A DNA stretch of 64,000 bases from Marsupella aquatica (GCA_973895155.1 OZ316892.1:30814001-30878000), one strand, 5' to 3'; numbered from the stretch's first letter, positions 10,607 to 23,826 are shown. Made by a program: numbers and translations. Notes: generated by a model not told the origin, from the sequence alone.

Positions 10607-13234
10607 GGCTTCCCTTGCCCTAAGCCGACGGATGACCTCGTCCTTCTTGCTTCTTTCCAAGGCCATCGCTTCTTCTAATTGGCGCTTCTCCAACATCTCC
10701 CTCTGGAAAAAGGGTCCCTGCTCCAACTCCTCCCCAAAGATGTTGAGCGCCAATTCCCCACACATCTCCCCGTACTCCATGGCTCTATCTTTAGCATAGG
10801 TGGAGGAAGTAGAAGTCATCGGCATCATCCATCGCGGCCTCTGCTCCCAAGCCGTCTTGCGTATTTCTTCTATGGTGGCAAGAGGGTTGCTTCTTTTTTT
10901 GGCAAGCCGCCTGATGTCCTCCGGCCAATCTCCTCCTGGTAAATCCTTCTCCCTAGCCAGGGCCGCTTTCTCATCCTCCCTAAGTTGCTCTTGAAATTCC
11001 TGTGCCGTATGCTTTATGCCGTCAAAGCTCGGGGGAGCAATCTTTGGTGGGGGAGACTCGGGGCTACTCTGCTGGTTGGGGTCCCCTCGGACTACTCTTG
11101 GGAGCGTGGGGATGAAGCGACCACAGGTCCTTACTCCTGGAACATGATGATCCGACCCGTAGCCGGAGTTATCATTGCTGTAGTCCACCACCTCCTCCTC
11201 GGCTTGGACTACCGGCTTCTCCCGCTGTTCTCCTGGTTTTGTCGTGAACATGGCTTCACCTCTCATCGGTCTTGGTTCCTCCTCCGGCTTCCGTGTTGAT
11301 CTCTTGTCCTCCTTGTCGTGGCCGGAAGCTACGGCCTGCTTCTCCTCGGCTTCGGGACTAGAGGCTCCTACATACATCCAGACTCCCGGCTCGTGTTCCG
11401 GCCTCCTTCTCTCCTTGACTCCAGTAAAGGGGTTTTCCCTTGTAAGCCGGTTTAGGCCAACCTCTGGAGCAGTGTCCTGTATTGTTGCCGTCGTCGTTGC
11501 CGTTGCTGTTCTCTTTTCTCTCTCCAGCAATTTCAGCAGATTCTTCATGCCTGGTTGCTACATCGGCAAGTCCTCCGTCCTTGGCCTAAACACCTGCTCG
11601 ATTGTAGGACTGTCGGGCAGGTTGGGTTTCTCCGTTGCCGGCCTCTGTCCCAAAACCTCCTCGGGTGCCCTTGCCTGTAGGGGAAGTACCGAGGCAAAGG
11701 TCGTACTTCGGGCATACCGACACAATAGCGGCATGTGATAGCCAAGCCGGGACACGCTTCCCTTGTCGATCACCAGCTGTTCCTCCTTCAAGATTTTCTT
11801 TAGTTGAATGAGGAGGTAACCGTTGTAGTCCCGGCTTGGGTCTGGCCTCTCTGCCAGATAGACCTGTGCCTTGCCGATCTCTGGTCTCGGCCAGTTGCAA
11901 TGCATGGTCACCCGCAAGAAATCGATCATCTCACCTATATGCGGGTTGGTGCAGGTGTTACGGAAGAAGCCATTCTTTGTTGAAGGCCCTGGAAACGACC
12001 TGAACTCCGTGTCTGGCAAGGTCTTCCTGGTATCTACCTTGGTCTTATTGCCAATTGGCAAACCAAACACCTAGGCAATCACCTGGGGAGTGAGATAGAA
12101 ATCCTTCCCATACACTCGTGTGGAATTGGTCTCGGACTCCCATGATCCCACGAATTCAAGGAAGTCTGAATTTGGTACCTCCGGCTTCAGCCACGGTAAC
12201 CTTACGAAGGCTTCCAAGCCGGATCCGGCCATGAAGCCCTGATATTTCCGAGTCTGCATAGCCGTAAAGCATGCATTTTCCTCCCTTGCAAAGTGTAATT
12301 GGACCTCCTCGCGGAGGATCGCCGCCCAGCCTTTCCAGGTGTCATCTCTCGTTGGAACAGCGTTGATGGGGTCGACCTCCTCCTCCTCGGCTTCTCTCTG
12401 CCTCCTGCTTTGCTGTTCGGCTGGCTTCTTTGGTGCCGCCGACCTCGTTCTTTTTGCCGGGGTGGCCCCTTTGTTGTTGTTCCCCTTTCTCTTCATCTCG
12501 GCTGCCGTGGATATCTCTCCTAGCACAGTTGCCTTTGTCCACCCCTCTGTGCTACCCTTCAACTCCCAGTGTATGTCGTTGCAGCGTTTGATGGCTTCGC
12601 GGATGCCGACGACTCTATCTTCGTAAAACAGCAGGTCGTCTAGCTTGTTACCAGTAGGAGTCCACAAGAATTTGGCCTTGATGAGTTCTCCTCCTAAGAA
12701 GGCAACTTTCTGCAGCTCCCACAGTCGAGCGAGCTCCTGCTGTTCTCGAGCTGCTCTCTCTGATTCTTTGTCCTCGTAAGTCCCAATATACCCAATTGCC
12801 CGTTCGAACAGGCATCCCCAAAAATGTGCCGCTTGATTGACGTTGCTCATACCCTTATCGAGTTGATAGTTGGTATCTGCTCCCACCCTGAGTACCTGCC
12901 TAAGCAGTTGACAGTAGTTGGCCGCCCGTAGTCTTCTGCCCAGTTCGTGCCTGCAAATGAGCCACAACTCCTTGCGAGCGGTCCTTACCCCTCTTCTCCT
13001 CGGCGTCTCTCTTTCGGTCGTGACCCCTAGCCGCCGGCACTTAGCGTGCCCTAACCCTAATCATGTTCTCTCCCCTGGCTTCCTCACTTCCGGCCTCGGC
13101 TCGGGTTCCATATAGTCACCCTTAATTGTTTATATTTTCCTTATTTTTGTAACTATACTAATGTGTTCCTAGGGTACTCTTCCCTTTTCCACTTTAAACT
13201 AGCCCAGTGATTCCTGGCTAGGCATCACAGTACT

Positions 13235-14530
13235 CGCGATTACTTTAGTGGTGCACGAACACTCACCTCTGTCTTCCGCTTTGTCAATGCCTATTTGGCC
13301 TTGCTGGTTGATGCTTTTGTTACCCTTTGAGAGCCGGTCACTGCACCTTCTCTAAACTCCCGACCCGTCTTCTTGGATTCCACAACGCCAACCACAAGAA
13401 AATGGGATCACTAAACCTCATTGTAGGGACATTCCCACCAAGAGAACACGGAAAACCTTGCTCCGATCCCTAAACTCTCGATCCCACCAAGAGAACACAA
13501 ACCTTGCTCCGTTGCTCTATTACCAAGTGTATTCTCGCGAGAGGAGTGTTTGGCACTTGGCTTCTCTACAACTCTCTAGCTCCCCGTCTTGCTCCGCCGC
13601 ACTTGGTCCTAGTCAAATGAGCAAAATGGTGATGGCGATGCTCGATATGCAACAGATGGCAATATCAGTCGCAGACCCACAATCACAGGTCCTCCCCACC
13701 TAAGGTTGCAGCGGCTGCAACCTTCTTTGCCCTACCTCCAAGTTAAATGTCCTTAGAAACAACCTTTCATTGCTGCCCTGATTGTAGCTTGCAGCACGAT
13801 GTTTTTTGGCAAAACAAATAGGGCAGCTTAGACCGGAAGAAAAGAGCCCTTGCAACTGTAAAACCCTTGGAACACTACAAAGCCTTGCAAAACCTCAACA
13901 TTTGACATGCATTCGATGCTCTTCACTCACAACACTCACTAAACCAACACTTAGTGGGAGTAGTCACGCTTACTCTTCACCCTGCCATGATCCGTTGAGA
14001 TGAGCCGTTGAGTCTGCACCGTTGCGCACATGTAAGGGGTTTGTAGGATTGCCAAAATACCAAAATACTACATTAGGCCCTAAACAAGTCAGGCTAAATT
14101 TGGGCTCAGGGTTAGGGACAACTTTAAAGGAAACCCTTAATTACATACATGGCCATATTGGGTATGTTACACATTTATCTTGGCCTGGAAAACTTCAATA
14201 AAGCGGGATGTTGGTGAAGTAGAGCTAGCTGTGAATTCAAAATTATGCTAGCCCTATATGCGTGCACATTTTTCTTGGCTAGGCAAACTTGAACAGAACG
14301 GGATGTTGGTGAAGCCAAGCACCCTAAATAGAAATTGTATATGTTGCCCATGCATAGCAAGGCCAATGAATGAATTGAGCATAATAGGACTTACTATTTG
14401 GCAATCTGACCCATGCCCTTTTAGGGTGGAGGACAACTACGTCTCCTTGAGTCAAATCACTATGAACACAATGAAGAGGTGATTTAATCCGGTGTGCAAC
14501 CCCATGACCACGCTCAGTAATCAACAATTC
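13235..14530. other. Inter-element sequence with short duplications, no gene
   Basis: Between LTR copies A and B/D no coding similarity is evident. Two local direct duplications are visible: a unit CCCACCAAGAGAACAC followed by ACCTTGCTCCG at about 13436 and again at about 13484, and a unit ending GCGGGATGTTGGTGAAG / ACGGGATGTTGGTGAAG at about 14202 and 14297. Confidence 0.5.
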
Positions 14531-16258
14531 TGTGATGCCTAACCAGGAATCACTAGGCCGGTTAAGTGGGAAAACGGAAGTGTACCCTAGAAACACCTTA
14601 GTACAGTTACAAGAATGAGGAAAATATAAACAATTAAGGGTGACTATGGAACCCGGGCGAGGCCGGAAGTAAGGATGCCGGGGGAGAGAATACGATTAGG
14701 GTTAGGGCGCACTAAGTGTCGGCGGCTAGGGGTAACCAACGGTAGGAAAGACCAGAGGAGGAGAGGGGTAAGGACAGCTCGCGAGGAATGGTGGCTCATT
14801 TGCAAGCACAAACTGGGCAAACAACTATGGGAGGCCAACTACTGTCAGCTGCTTAGACAAGCACTCTGGGCGGGAGCAGATACCAATGATAGACTCAAGG
14901 AGGGTATGAGCAACGTCAATCAAGCGACACATTTTTGGGGATGCCTGTTTGAATGGGCAACTGAGTACATTGGGACTTACGAGGATGAAGAATCAGAGAG
15001 AGCAGCTCAAGAACGGCAGGAGCTAGCTTGACTGTGGGAGCTGCAAAAATCTGCCTTCTTAGGAGGAGAATTCATCAAAGCCAAGTTCTTGTGGACTCCT
15101 ACTGCCAATCAGCTTGACGACCTTCTGTTTTGCAAAAACAGGATTGTCGACATTCGGGAAGCCATCAACCGCTGCAACGACATACACTGGGAGTTGAAGG
15201 GTAGCATGGAGGGGTGGACAAAGGCAACCGTGCTAGGAGAAACATCCACGGCAGCCGAGATGAAGAGGAAAGGAAACAACAACGGAGAGGCCACCCCGGC
15301 AAAAAGAACGAGGTCGGCGGCACCAAGGAAGCCAGCAGAGCAGGGAAGCAGGAGGTAGGCGGAAACCAAAGAGGAGGAGGTTGATCCCATCAATGCCACT
15401 CCAACAAAGGATGACACCTGGAAAGGCTGGGCGGCGACCCTACCAGAAGAGGTGCAACTGCATTTTGCACGGGAGGAGGATGCATGCTTTACGGCCATGC
15501 AGACCAAGAAGTACCAGGGCTTCATGGCCGGATCCGGCTTGGAAGCATTCATAAAATTACCATGGCTGAAGCCGGAGGTGCCGGGTGTATGGGAAGGATT
15601 TCTATCTCACTCCCCGGGTGATTGCAGAAGTGTTTGGCTTGCCGATGGGCAATAAGACCACGGTAGAGACCAGGAAGACCTTGCCAGACAAGGAGTTCCG
15701 GTCATTTCCAGGGCCATCAACGAAGAATGGCTTCTTCCGGAACACCTGCACCAACCCGCACATCAGAGAGATGATCGACTTCTTGCGGGTGACCATGCAT
15801 TGCAACTTGCCAAGGGCAGAGATCGGCAAGGCACAGGTCTACCTGGCAGAGAGGCCAGACCCAAGCCGGGACTACAACGGGTACCTCCTCAACCAACTGA
15901 AGAAGATCTTGAAGGAGGAATAGTTGGTGATCGGCATGGGAAGCGTGTCCCGGCTCGGTTATCACATGCCGCTGTTGTGCCGGTATGCCCGAAGCCAAAT
16001 ATTTGCCCCGATATTGCCCCTACAAGCAAGGGCACTAGAGGAAGTTCCAGAATTGAGGCCGGCAACAGAGAAATCGACCCAGCCCGACAGTCCTACAATC
16101 GAGCAGGTGTTTAGGCCGAGGAAGGAAGACTTGTTGATGCAGCTGTGATGCCTAGCCAGGAATCACTCGGCCAGTTGAGTGGGTAAAGCAGGAATGCACC
16201 TTGGAAACACCTTAGTATAGGGACAAAACAAGGAAAATATAAACAATTAGGGGCGACT

Positions 16259-19200
16259 ATGGAACCCGAGCCGAGGCCGGAAGTAAGGACGCCAGGGGAG
16301 AGAACTCGATTAGGGTTAGGGCGCGCTAAGCGTCGGCGGCTAGGAAGGATCAACGGGAGGAAGGACCGGAAGAGGAGAGGGGTAAGGGCAGCTCGCGAGG
16401 AGTTGTGGCTCATTTGCAGGCACAAACTTGGCAGACGACTACGGGAGGCCAACTACTGTCAGCTGCTTAGGCAAGCACTCGGGGAGAGAGTAGATACCGA
16501 CGATCGACCTAAGGAGGGTATGAGCAACGTCAATCAAGCGGCACATTTCTGGGGTTGCCTGTTCGAACGGGCAACTGAGTACATCAAGACTTACAAGGAC
16601 GAAGAATCAGAAAGGGCAGCTCGAGAACAACAGGAGCTCGCTCGATTGTGGGAGCTGCAGAAAACGGCTTTCTTAGGAGGCGAACTCATCAAGGCCGAGT
16701 TCTTGTGGACTCCTACTTCCAATCAGCTCGACGATCTTCTGTTTTGCGAAGACAGAATCATCGGCATTTGAGAGGCCATCAAGAACTGCAACGACATACA
16801 CTGGGAATTGAAGGGTAGCACGGAAAGATGGACCCAGACAACGGTGCTAGGAGAAACCTCCTCGGCAGCCAAGATGAAAAGGAAGGGAGCCGTCATTGAT
16901 GAAGCCACCCCGGCAAAAAGAACGAGGTCGGCGGCACCAAAGAAGCCAGCCGAGCAGCAGAGCGGGAGGCAGGGAGAAGCCAAAGAGGAGGAGGTCGATC
17001 CCATTAATGCCATTCCAACCAGGGATGACACCTGGAAGGGCTGGGCGGCAACTCTACCAGTGGAGGTGCAACTACATTTTGCACGGGAGGAGGATGCATG
17101 CTTTACGGCCATGCAGACCAAGAAGTACCAAGGCTTCATGGCCGGATCCGGCTTAGAGGCCTTTGTAAGATTACCATGGTTGAAGCCGGAGGTGCCGGAG
17201 TCAGACCTATTAGAATTCGTGGGGTCATGGGAACCCGAGACCAATTGCACGAGGATATATGGGAAGGATTTCTATCTTACTCCCAAGGTAATTGCCGAAG
17301 TGTTTGGCTTGCCGATAGGCAATAAGACCAAGGTTGATACCAGGAAGACCTTGCCTGACAAAGAGTTCCGGTCGTTCCCCGGGCCATCAACGAAGAATGG
17401 CTTCTTCCGGAACACCTGTACCAACCCGCACATAGGAGAGATGATCGACTTCTTGCGGGTAACCATGCATTGTAACTTGCCAAGGGCAGAGATCGGCAAG
17501 GCACAGGTCTATCTGGCAGAGAGGCCAGACCCAAGCCGGGACTACAACGGGTACCTCCTCAACCAATTGAAGAAGATCTTAAAGGAGGAGCAGCAGGTAA
17601 TCGGCATGGGGAGCGTGTCGCGGCTTGGCTATCACATGCCGCTGTTGTGCCGGTATGCCAGAGGTCAGACCTTTGCCCCAGTACTTCCCCTACAGGTAAG
17701 GACACCCAAGGAAGCGCCAGCACCGAGGCTGGTAGCAGAGAAGCCTCAACCACCTGTCAGCCCTACGATTGAGCAGGTGTTTAGGCCAAGGAAGGAAGAC
17801 TTGCCAATGCAGCAACCAGGCATGCAGAATCTACTGAAACTACTGGAGAAAGAAAAGAGAACGGCAACGACAACGGCAACAATGCAGGACACTGCCCCAG
17901 AGGTCAACCTAAGCAGACTTACAAGGGAAAACCCCTTTACCGGAAATAAGGAGAGAATCAGGCTCCTATCGACGAAGAAGAGAGGGAGAAGCCGGAAGTC
18001 CAAGAAGTAGAGGAGATAGTGGAGGACTGCAGCCATGATAACTCCGGCTATGGGTTGGACCATCACGTTCCAGGAGTAAGGACCTGTGGCCGGTTTATCC
18101 CCACACTTCCAAGGGTAGTACGAGGGGATCCCAACCAGCAGAGTAGCCCTCAGTCTCCCCCACCAGATGTTGCTCCCCCGAGCTTTGACGGCATAAAACA
18201 GACGGCGCAGGAATTTCAGGAGCGAATCAGGCAGGAAGAGGAGGCAGCCTTGGCTAGGGAAAAGGATTTACCAGGAGGAGACTGGCCGGAGGATATCAGG
18301 CGGCTAGCCGAAAAAGGAAGCAAACCTCTAGCCACGATTGAAGAGATCCGCAAGACGGCTTGGGAGCAGAGGCCGCGATGGACGATGCCGATCACTTCTA
18401 CTTACTCCACCTACGCTAAGAATAGAGCCATGGAGTATGGTGAGATGTGTGGGGAACTTGCACTCGGCATCTTTGGGGAGGAGTTGGAGGTAGGACCCTT
18501 TTTCCATAGGGAGCAGTTGGAGAAGCACCAATTAGATGAAGCGGTGGCTTTAGAGAGAAGCAAGAAGGACGAGGTCATCCGGCGGCTTAGAAGGATGGAA
18601 GCCGAGATTGAAGAACTAAGGGCGGCCAAGAAAGCCCAAGATGAACTGCGGATTAAGCGGCATGAGCTGAACATCATGCAGGGGCAGTTGGACACAGCGC
18701 AGGCTGATGGTCAGATTATCAAGGATAAACTGACTCAGACCCAGGGAGAATTGGCCGACGCAATCAAGGACAGGGAGAAATGGAAGAAGGAGCTGAGAGA
18801 CGCAGAGGAGGCCCATATAGCAGTCAACAACCGGGTCATGGCGGAGACCCAAAGAAAGGAATGGGCGTTGAAGGGGGAGCTCGAGAAAATCCGCGGAGCC
18901 CTTGAGCAGAAGGAGGCCGAGTTAGGGAAATCCTATCAAGGGATTATTGCGCTGCAGCAGGAGCTTGCGTCCCTAACGGCCAGCTTCAAGGCCGACCTAA
19001 GGGAGAAGGACAATATGCTCGATCAGACTTATGCCAAGATGAATAAAATGGAGTCTGAGATCGTGACAGAGCTCGACAAAGAGCTTAGAGCAACCCAGGA
19101 GGAGAGGGCTACCTTGGAAAAGGAGTTGGAGGAAGCCCACAGGGAGCAGGAGGAGGCCAAAAACGAGCTGGAGGGGGCACGTAAGGACCTGGATGAGACC

Positions 19201-19841
19201 CAGGAGGAGTTGGAGGAAATCATGAGGAAGATGGAGAACCTACAGCGGCGGGCCGACAACCAAACAGAGCGGCTGAAGAAACAAGCCGCAGTATTTAAAT
19301 GCTTAGCTACAGCAGGACCATCTCCCGTTGGGGCGAACCAGTTACCAGGGGTGGAATTGCCGAAGGACCAACCGTGACACATGGCCCGGTGCCGAACGTG
19401 GGCGGCAAAGGGAACGAACCAGCTGTGGAGATAGTGAAGAAGAAGAAGCAAAAACCTTCGGGGTCCGGAGGTTATTCGACCCCTCAAGCCGTACTCAAAC
19501 CGGCACCAACCTCCGGCATGAACACGGCAATAGATTCCGCTATCACCAAAGGTGGGGATGGTGCGGCCCAAGCCGAGCTACTCAGTAATGAGGCCGGTAT
19601 CCCAGATCCACCCCTTGAGCAGGCCGGGGAGACAGTGGCCAAAGCTGATGCCGAAGCCGAGGCTGAGGCCGTAGCCAAGAATGATTCCCGAGCCGATGCC
19701 GAGGCCGAGGGTGGGCCTAGTCAGGCCGATGGAGAGTTGACTCAGTCAAGGGCAGGTAATCTGTCAGTAGACGGGCCAACGGCAGTGGCTGAGGAGGAAG
19801 CATTGGGGGCGTCCATTGGGGATCCACCACCGGTGTCATGA
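16259..19841 (+). pseudogene. LTR-internal ORF, copy C, about 1,190 codons
   Basis: Best-preserved copy. From ATG 16259: residues about 1-70 are Arg-rich (LGRAKRRRLGR); about 90-170 have SNVNQAAHFWGCLFERA and FLWTPTSNQLDDLLF; then a nuclear-signal-like TPAKRTRSAAPKKPAEQQ. A globular middle follows (LEFVGSWEPETN, DFYLTPKVIAEVFGLPIGN, NGFFRNTCTNPHIGEMIDF, RLGYHMPLLCRYARG), then a low-complexity linker, VRTCGRFIPTLPRVVRG, a coiled coil of roughly 250 residues and an acidic Ala-rich tail ending DPPPVS. Lesions: TGA at about 16769 (CGA in relatives), a deletion with frameshift near 17950, a frameshift near 19370. No polymerase, protease or zinc knuckle is present. Nucleic-acid binding is possible from charge; function unknown. 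Confidence 0.8.
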
Positions 19842-20759
19842 CGGTGCAAGGGCGCCGTTCCTTTTAGGAAGGGCGGACGTGGAGGTAGGAGGCGTGAGTG
19901 GGCAGGGCGGGCGCTGATCTCCAAGTTTAAAATTAGGATCAGGACCAGGAGACGGCCCTGACACTTAGATTAGTGGGATTGCTAATCCACTGGTAGGAGC
20001 AACACTTGTGCCCCTGCCTTGCTGTACATAGGTAGATCCGGGCAGGTAGATTCTGTTAGGTAGATTAGGCTTACGCTGCAAAGAATTTGGCGGATCCGCT
20101 ACCAGGATAAGTACCTGGGCTGCGGGGAGCTCAGGGCCTCTTCTTTAGCAAGTTTTTAGTTTGCACCAGCCGGGCTGGGATCAAGTAGTAAGAGAAGCTC
20201 TCGGTTAGTCATACAGTGACCTTGTGTATATTCATGTTTCCTCATGCCTAAGAGCTGAATAGAGTTGGCCTCACGGCTTAGTTCGCAGAGCTTGTGTATG
20301 AGATGTACTATTTTTATGGCAAGTGCATGGTATGACTCAGTCAGAAGGAGTCATTTTACTATTTGTGTGTCGCATTAACTTGTGTGAAGAGTGCCCACAT
20401 CAACTAATAGGAGAAGGAAAGTAAGCAAGGGAGTGAGAGTTGGATGTGTCGAGCTGAGAGAGGTCTTAGCGGCTTAACCAAGCCTATTGGGGATCATTCC
20501 GGCGGCGAAATCCAAATATACCTAACCAGAAGGAGAGGAAGACAAGGGAAGGCCTAGAGTAGGCCGGCTACATATCTCATGACCCGATGAAGGATCTGTC
20601 CAGTATATGTGTGTAAAATGTTAATAGTAGTAGTAGAAGGAGGTTAGCAGCGTCCCATGCCGCTAAGCTGAGGAAACGGCCCCGCCAAGCGCGAAACTTG
20701 CGGGAATCGGCTTGTGCTGGGGGGTTTCTTGGGTTTAGGGAGCCATGGGACGCACCACA
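19842..20759 (+). other. Non-coding 3' part of LTR copy C
   Basis: About 920 bp shared with all copies: a conserved block around GGCGCCGTTCCTTTTAGG, a block GGACGGCCCTGACACTTAG, repeated GTAGATT units, GTATGACTCAGTCAGAAGG, and the terminal block CATATCTCATGACCCGATG to GACGCACCACA. No gene. In a functional LTR the promoter and polyadenylation signals would be expected here, but none is proven. Confidence 0.6.
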
Positions 20760-23700
20760 GCAGCAACCAGGCATGCAAAATCTGCTGAAATTGTTGGAGA
20801 AGGAAAGAAGAACGGCAACGGCAACGGGGCCAGCACAGAATACTGCTTCCGAAGTCGGCCTTAGCCAACTTACCAGGGAAAACCCCTTTACCGGAGCCAA
20901 GGAGAGAAGGAGGCCGGAACACGAGCCGGGAGTCCGAATGTATGTAGGAGCTTCAAGTCCCAAAGCTGAGGAGAAGCAGCCCAAGGCCCCTGGTCACGAC
21001 AAGGAGAAGATGAGATCAACGTGGAAGCCGGAGGATCCAAAACCCGTGATCTGTGGGGTTGTGTTCACGGCAGGACCAGGAGAACAGAGGGGGAAGCCGG
21101 GAGTCCAAGCAGTGGAGGAGGCGGTGGAGGACTACAACAATGATAACTCCGACTATGGGTTGGATCATCATGTTCCAGGAATAAGGACCTGTGGCAGGTT
21201 CATCCCCACTCTTCCAAGAGTAATTCGAGGGGACCCCACCCAACAGAGCAGCCCCAAGTCCCCCCCACCAGATGTCGCTCCCCCGAGTTTTGACGACATA
21301 AGACAGACGGCACAGGAGTTTTAGGAGCGACTCAGAGAGGAAGAGAAGCAGTCATGGCTAGGGAGAAAGATTTACTAGGAGGAGATTGGCCGGAGGACAT
21401 CAGGCGGCTTGCCAAAAAAAGAAGCAACCCTCTTGCCACCATAGAAGAAATCCGCAAGGCGGCTTGGGAACAGAGGCCGAGGTGGTTGATGTCGATGACT
21501 TCTTCTTACTCCACCTATGCTAAAGATAGAGCCATGGAGTACGGGGAGATGTGTGGGGAACTTGCGCTCAACATCTTTGGGGAGGAGTTGGAGCAGGGTC
21601 CCTTTTTCTAGAGGGAGATATTGAAGAAGCACCAATTAGAAGAAGCGGTGGCTTTGGAGAGAAGCAAGAAGGACGAGGTCATCCGGCGGCTTAGGGAGAG
21701 GGAAGCCGAGGTAAAAGACCTGAAGGCATCCAAGAAAGCCCAAGATGAGCTACGGATTAAACGGCATGAGCTAAACATCATGCAGGGGCAGTTGGATACC
21801 GCACAGTCTGATAATCAGATTATCAAGGATAAACTGACTTAGAGCCAAGGAGAGTTGGCCAAGGCGGTCAAAGATAGGGAGAAGTGGAAGCGAGAGCTGA
21901 GAGACGCAGAGGAGGCCCACATAGCAGCCAACAACCGGGCCATGGCGAAGACTCAGAGAAGGGAGAGGGCGTTGAAAGGGGAACTTGAGGATATCCATGG
22001 AGCCCTTGAGCAGAAGGAGGCCGAGTTAGGGAAATCCTATCAGGCGATTATCGTGCTGCGGCAGGAGCTCGCATCCATGACGGCTAGTTTCAAGGCCGAC
22101 CTCCGCAAGAAAGACGACCAGCTCGACCAGACTTATGCCAAGATGAATAAAATGGAGTCTGAGGTCGTGGCGGAGCTCGACAAGGAGCTAAGAGCAACCC
22201 AGGAGGAGAGGGCTACCTTAAAGAAAGAGTTGGAGGAAGCCCAAAAAAAGTTGGAAGAAGCCCAGAAGGAGCTGAAGGAGGCAAGGAAGGACCTGGATGA
22301 ATTGCAGGAGGAGTTGGAGGAAAGCACGCGGAAGATGGAGAACTTACAGCGGCGGGCCGACAACCAAACGGAGCGGCTGAAGAAACAGGCCGCAGTATTT
22401 AAGTGCTTGGCTTCCTCAGGACCAGCTCCTGGGGCAACCAAGTTACCTGGTGTAGTACTGGCCGAAGGAGAAGCCAAGACACTTGCACCGGTGCCGGAGG
22501 TAAGTGACAAGGGGAAGGGGCCAGCTGCCGAACCAAAGAAGAAGCAAAAACCTTCTAGGTCAGGGAGTACTACGGCTCCTCAAGCCGTCATGACCAAGGA
22601 GGTAAACCCAACACCAATCTCCGGCATGGTCACGACAATGGATCCACCTGTCAAGGAAGGTGGGGATGGCAAAGCCAAGGCCGGGATAACTATTGATGAA
22701 GCCGTGGTGGCAAACCCACCACTAGAGCCAGCCGAGGAAACCATACCCGAGGAAGCCGTGGCCGATACTGATGCTGAAGCCGAAGGTGGACCCAGTCAGG
22801 CTGATGAAGAGTTGACTCGGTCCGGGGTAGGTAATTTGTCAGAGGAAGGACCGACGGCAGTGGCTGCGGGGGAAGCGTTGGGGGCGTCCATTGAGGATCC
22901 ACCACCAGTGTCGTGACGGTGCAAGGGCGCCGTTCCTTTTAGGAAGGGCGGACGTGGAGGTAGGAGGCGTGAGTGGGCAGGGCGGGCGCTGATCTCCAAG
23001 TTTAGGCTGAGGATCAGGACCAGGAGACGGCCCTGACACTTAGATTAGTGGGATTGCTAATCCACTGGTAGGAGCAACACTTGTACTCCTACCTCGCTGT
23101 ACATAGGTAGATTACAGGTAGGATAGATTAAGCTTACGCTGCTAAGAATTGGCGGATCCACTACCAGGATAAGTACCTAGGCAGCAGGGAGTCCAGGGCC
23201 TCTTTCTTAGCAAGTTTTTAGTTGCACCAGCAGGGCTGGGATCAAGTAGTAAGAGAAGCTCTTGGTTAGTTATACAGTGACCCTTGTGTATATTCATGTT
23301 TCCTCATGCCTAAGAGCTTAATAGAGTTGGCCTCACGGCTTAGTTCGCAGGAACTTGTGTATGAGATGTACTGTTTGTATGGCAAGTGCATGGTATAACT
23401 CAGTCAGAAGGAGTCATTTTGCTATTTGTGTGTCGCATTAACTTGTGCAAAGAGTGCCCACATCAACTAATAGATGAAGGGAAGTAAGCAAGGGAGTGAG
23501 AGTTGGATGTGTTGAGCTGAGAGAGGTCTTAGCGGCTTAACCAAGCCAATTGGGGATCATTCCGGCGGCGGAATCCAAATATACCTAACAAGACGAAGGG
23601 GAAGACGAGGGAAGGCCTAGATTAGGCCGGCTACGTATCTCATGACCCGATGAAGGATCTGTCCAGTATATGTGTGTAAAATGTTAATAGTAGTAGTAGA

Positions 23701-23826
23701 AGGAAGTTAGCAGCGTCCCATGCCGCTAAGCCACGGAAACGGCCTCGCCGAGGACGAAACCTGCGGGAATCGGCCTACGCAGGGGGGTTTCTTGGGTTTG
23801 GGGAGCCATGGGACGCACCACATTTT

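Larger units (their letters stand above)
7083..13111 (-). pseudogene. LTR-internal ORF, copy A (plant transposon-protein-like plus coiled coil)
   Basis: The frame starts at the ATG at 13111 (MEPEPRPEV...) and ends at 7083. Order: basic N-terminus; SNVNQAAHFWGCLFERA; Lys-Arg-rich linker; YGKDFYLTPQVIA / VFGLPIGNKTKVDTRK; NGFFRNTCTNPHIGEMIDF; RLGYHMPLLCRYAR; a proline/charged region; then a long coiled coil (KMNKMESVIVTELNKELRA and repeats) and an Ala-Glu-rich tail. Stops occur where other copies have Arg or Gln/Glu (CGA to TGA near 13060, TAG at about 12071 and 11557). The 2.34-kb insert splits the start of the coiled coil. The central part resembles the 'putative plant transposon protein' type of domain in pattern only. 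Function unknown; see copy C for the clearest version. Confidence 0.75.
6192..13229 (-). mobile_element. Solo LTR, copy A of the giant ORF-bearing LTR family, with nested insert
   Basis: On the minus strand the copy begins TGTGATGCCTAGCCAGG (13229) and ends GCGCACGACA (6192), so it is TG...CA. It is flanked by a perfect 5-bp duplication GTACT (6187-6191 and 13230-13234), which shows a completed retroviral-type integration. No gag-pol lies between these ends, so it is a solo LTR left by LTR-LTR recombination. Removing the 2.34-kb insert at 8267-10606 leaves about 4.7 kb. It consists of about 115 bp, then the long frame, then about 890 bp of 3' sequence rich in conserved blocks shared with the other copies. 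Confidence 0.9.
16144..20759 (+). mobile_element. Solo LTR, copy C (4,616 bp), inserted in copy B/D
   Basis: Starts TGTGATGCCTAGCCAGG and ends GACGCACCACA. The 5-bp duplication GCAGC borders both ends (16139-16143, 20760-20764), and the interrupted LTR resumes exactly in the motif QPGMQNLLK. This is a clean self-insertion of one family member into another. It is the most complete uninterrupted copy here and gives the reference layout: about 115 bp leader, ORF at 16259-19841, about 920 bp 3' part. Confidence 0.92.
14646..22916 (+). pseudogene. LTR-internal ORF of copy B/D, split by copy C
   Basis: The N-terminal half lies at 14646-16143 and the C-terminal half at 20765-22916. The same motif order as in the other copies is seen: SNVNQATHFWGCLFEWA, NGFFRNTCTNPHIREMIDF, then after the split QPGMQNLLKLLEKE, GYGLDHHVPG-like SDYGLDHHVPGIRTCGRF, and the coiled coil with KMNKMESEVVAELDKELRA. 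A small deletion removes the segment before RVYGKDFYL, and stops occur at about 15031, 15358, 15923, 21324 and 21842. The tail ends ASIEDPPPVS at 22916. Not translatable as one protein. Confidence 0.75.
14531..23822 (+). mobile_element. 5' LTR (copy B/D) of a gypsy-type element, split by solo LTR C
   Basis: The left part (14531-16143) starts TGTGATGCCTAACCAGG; the right part (20765-23822) ends GACGCACCACA. They are separated by copy C, which duplicated GCAGC at 16139-16143 and 20760-20764, so both parts are one LTR of about 4.67 kb. Four bases after the CA end comes a primer binding site and then gag, which makes this a 5' LTR and proves the family is an LTR retrotransposon and not a DNA element. 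The 3' part of the retrotransposon is not recognisable in the window. Confidence 0.88.

Noticed and set aside
13045-13060. Telomere-like CCCTAACCCTAA
   Set aside because: Only two units; they encode Leu-Gly-Leu-Gly of the LTR frame and occur at the same codons in every copy.
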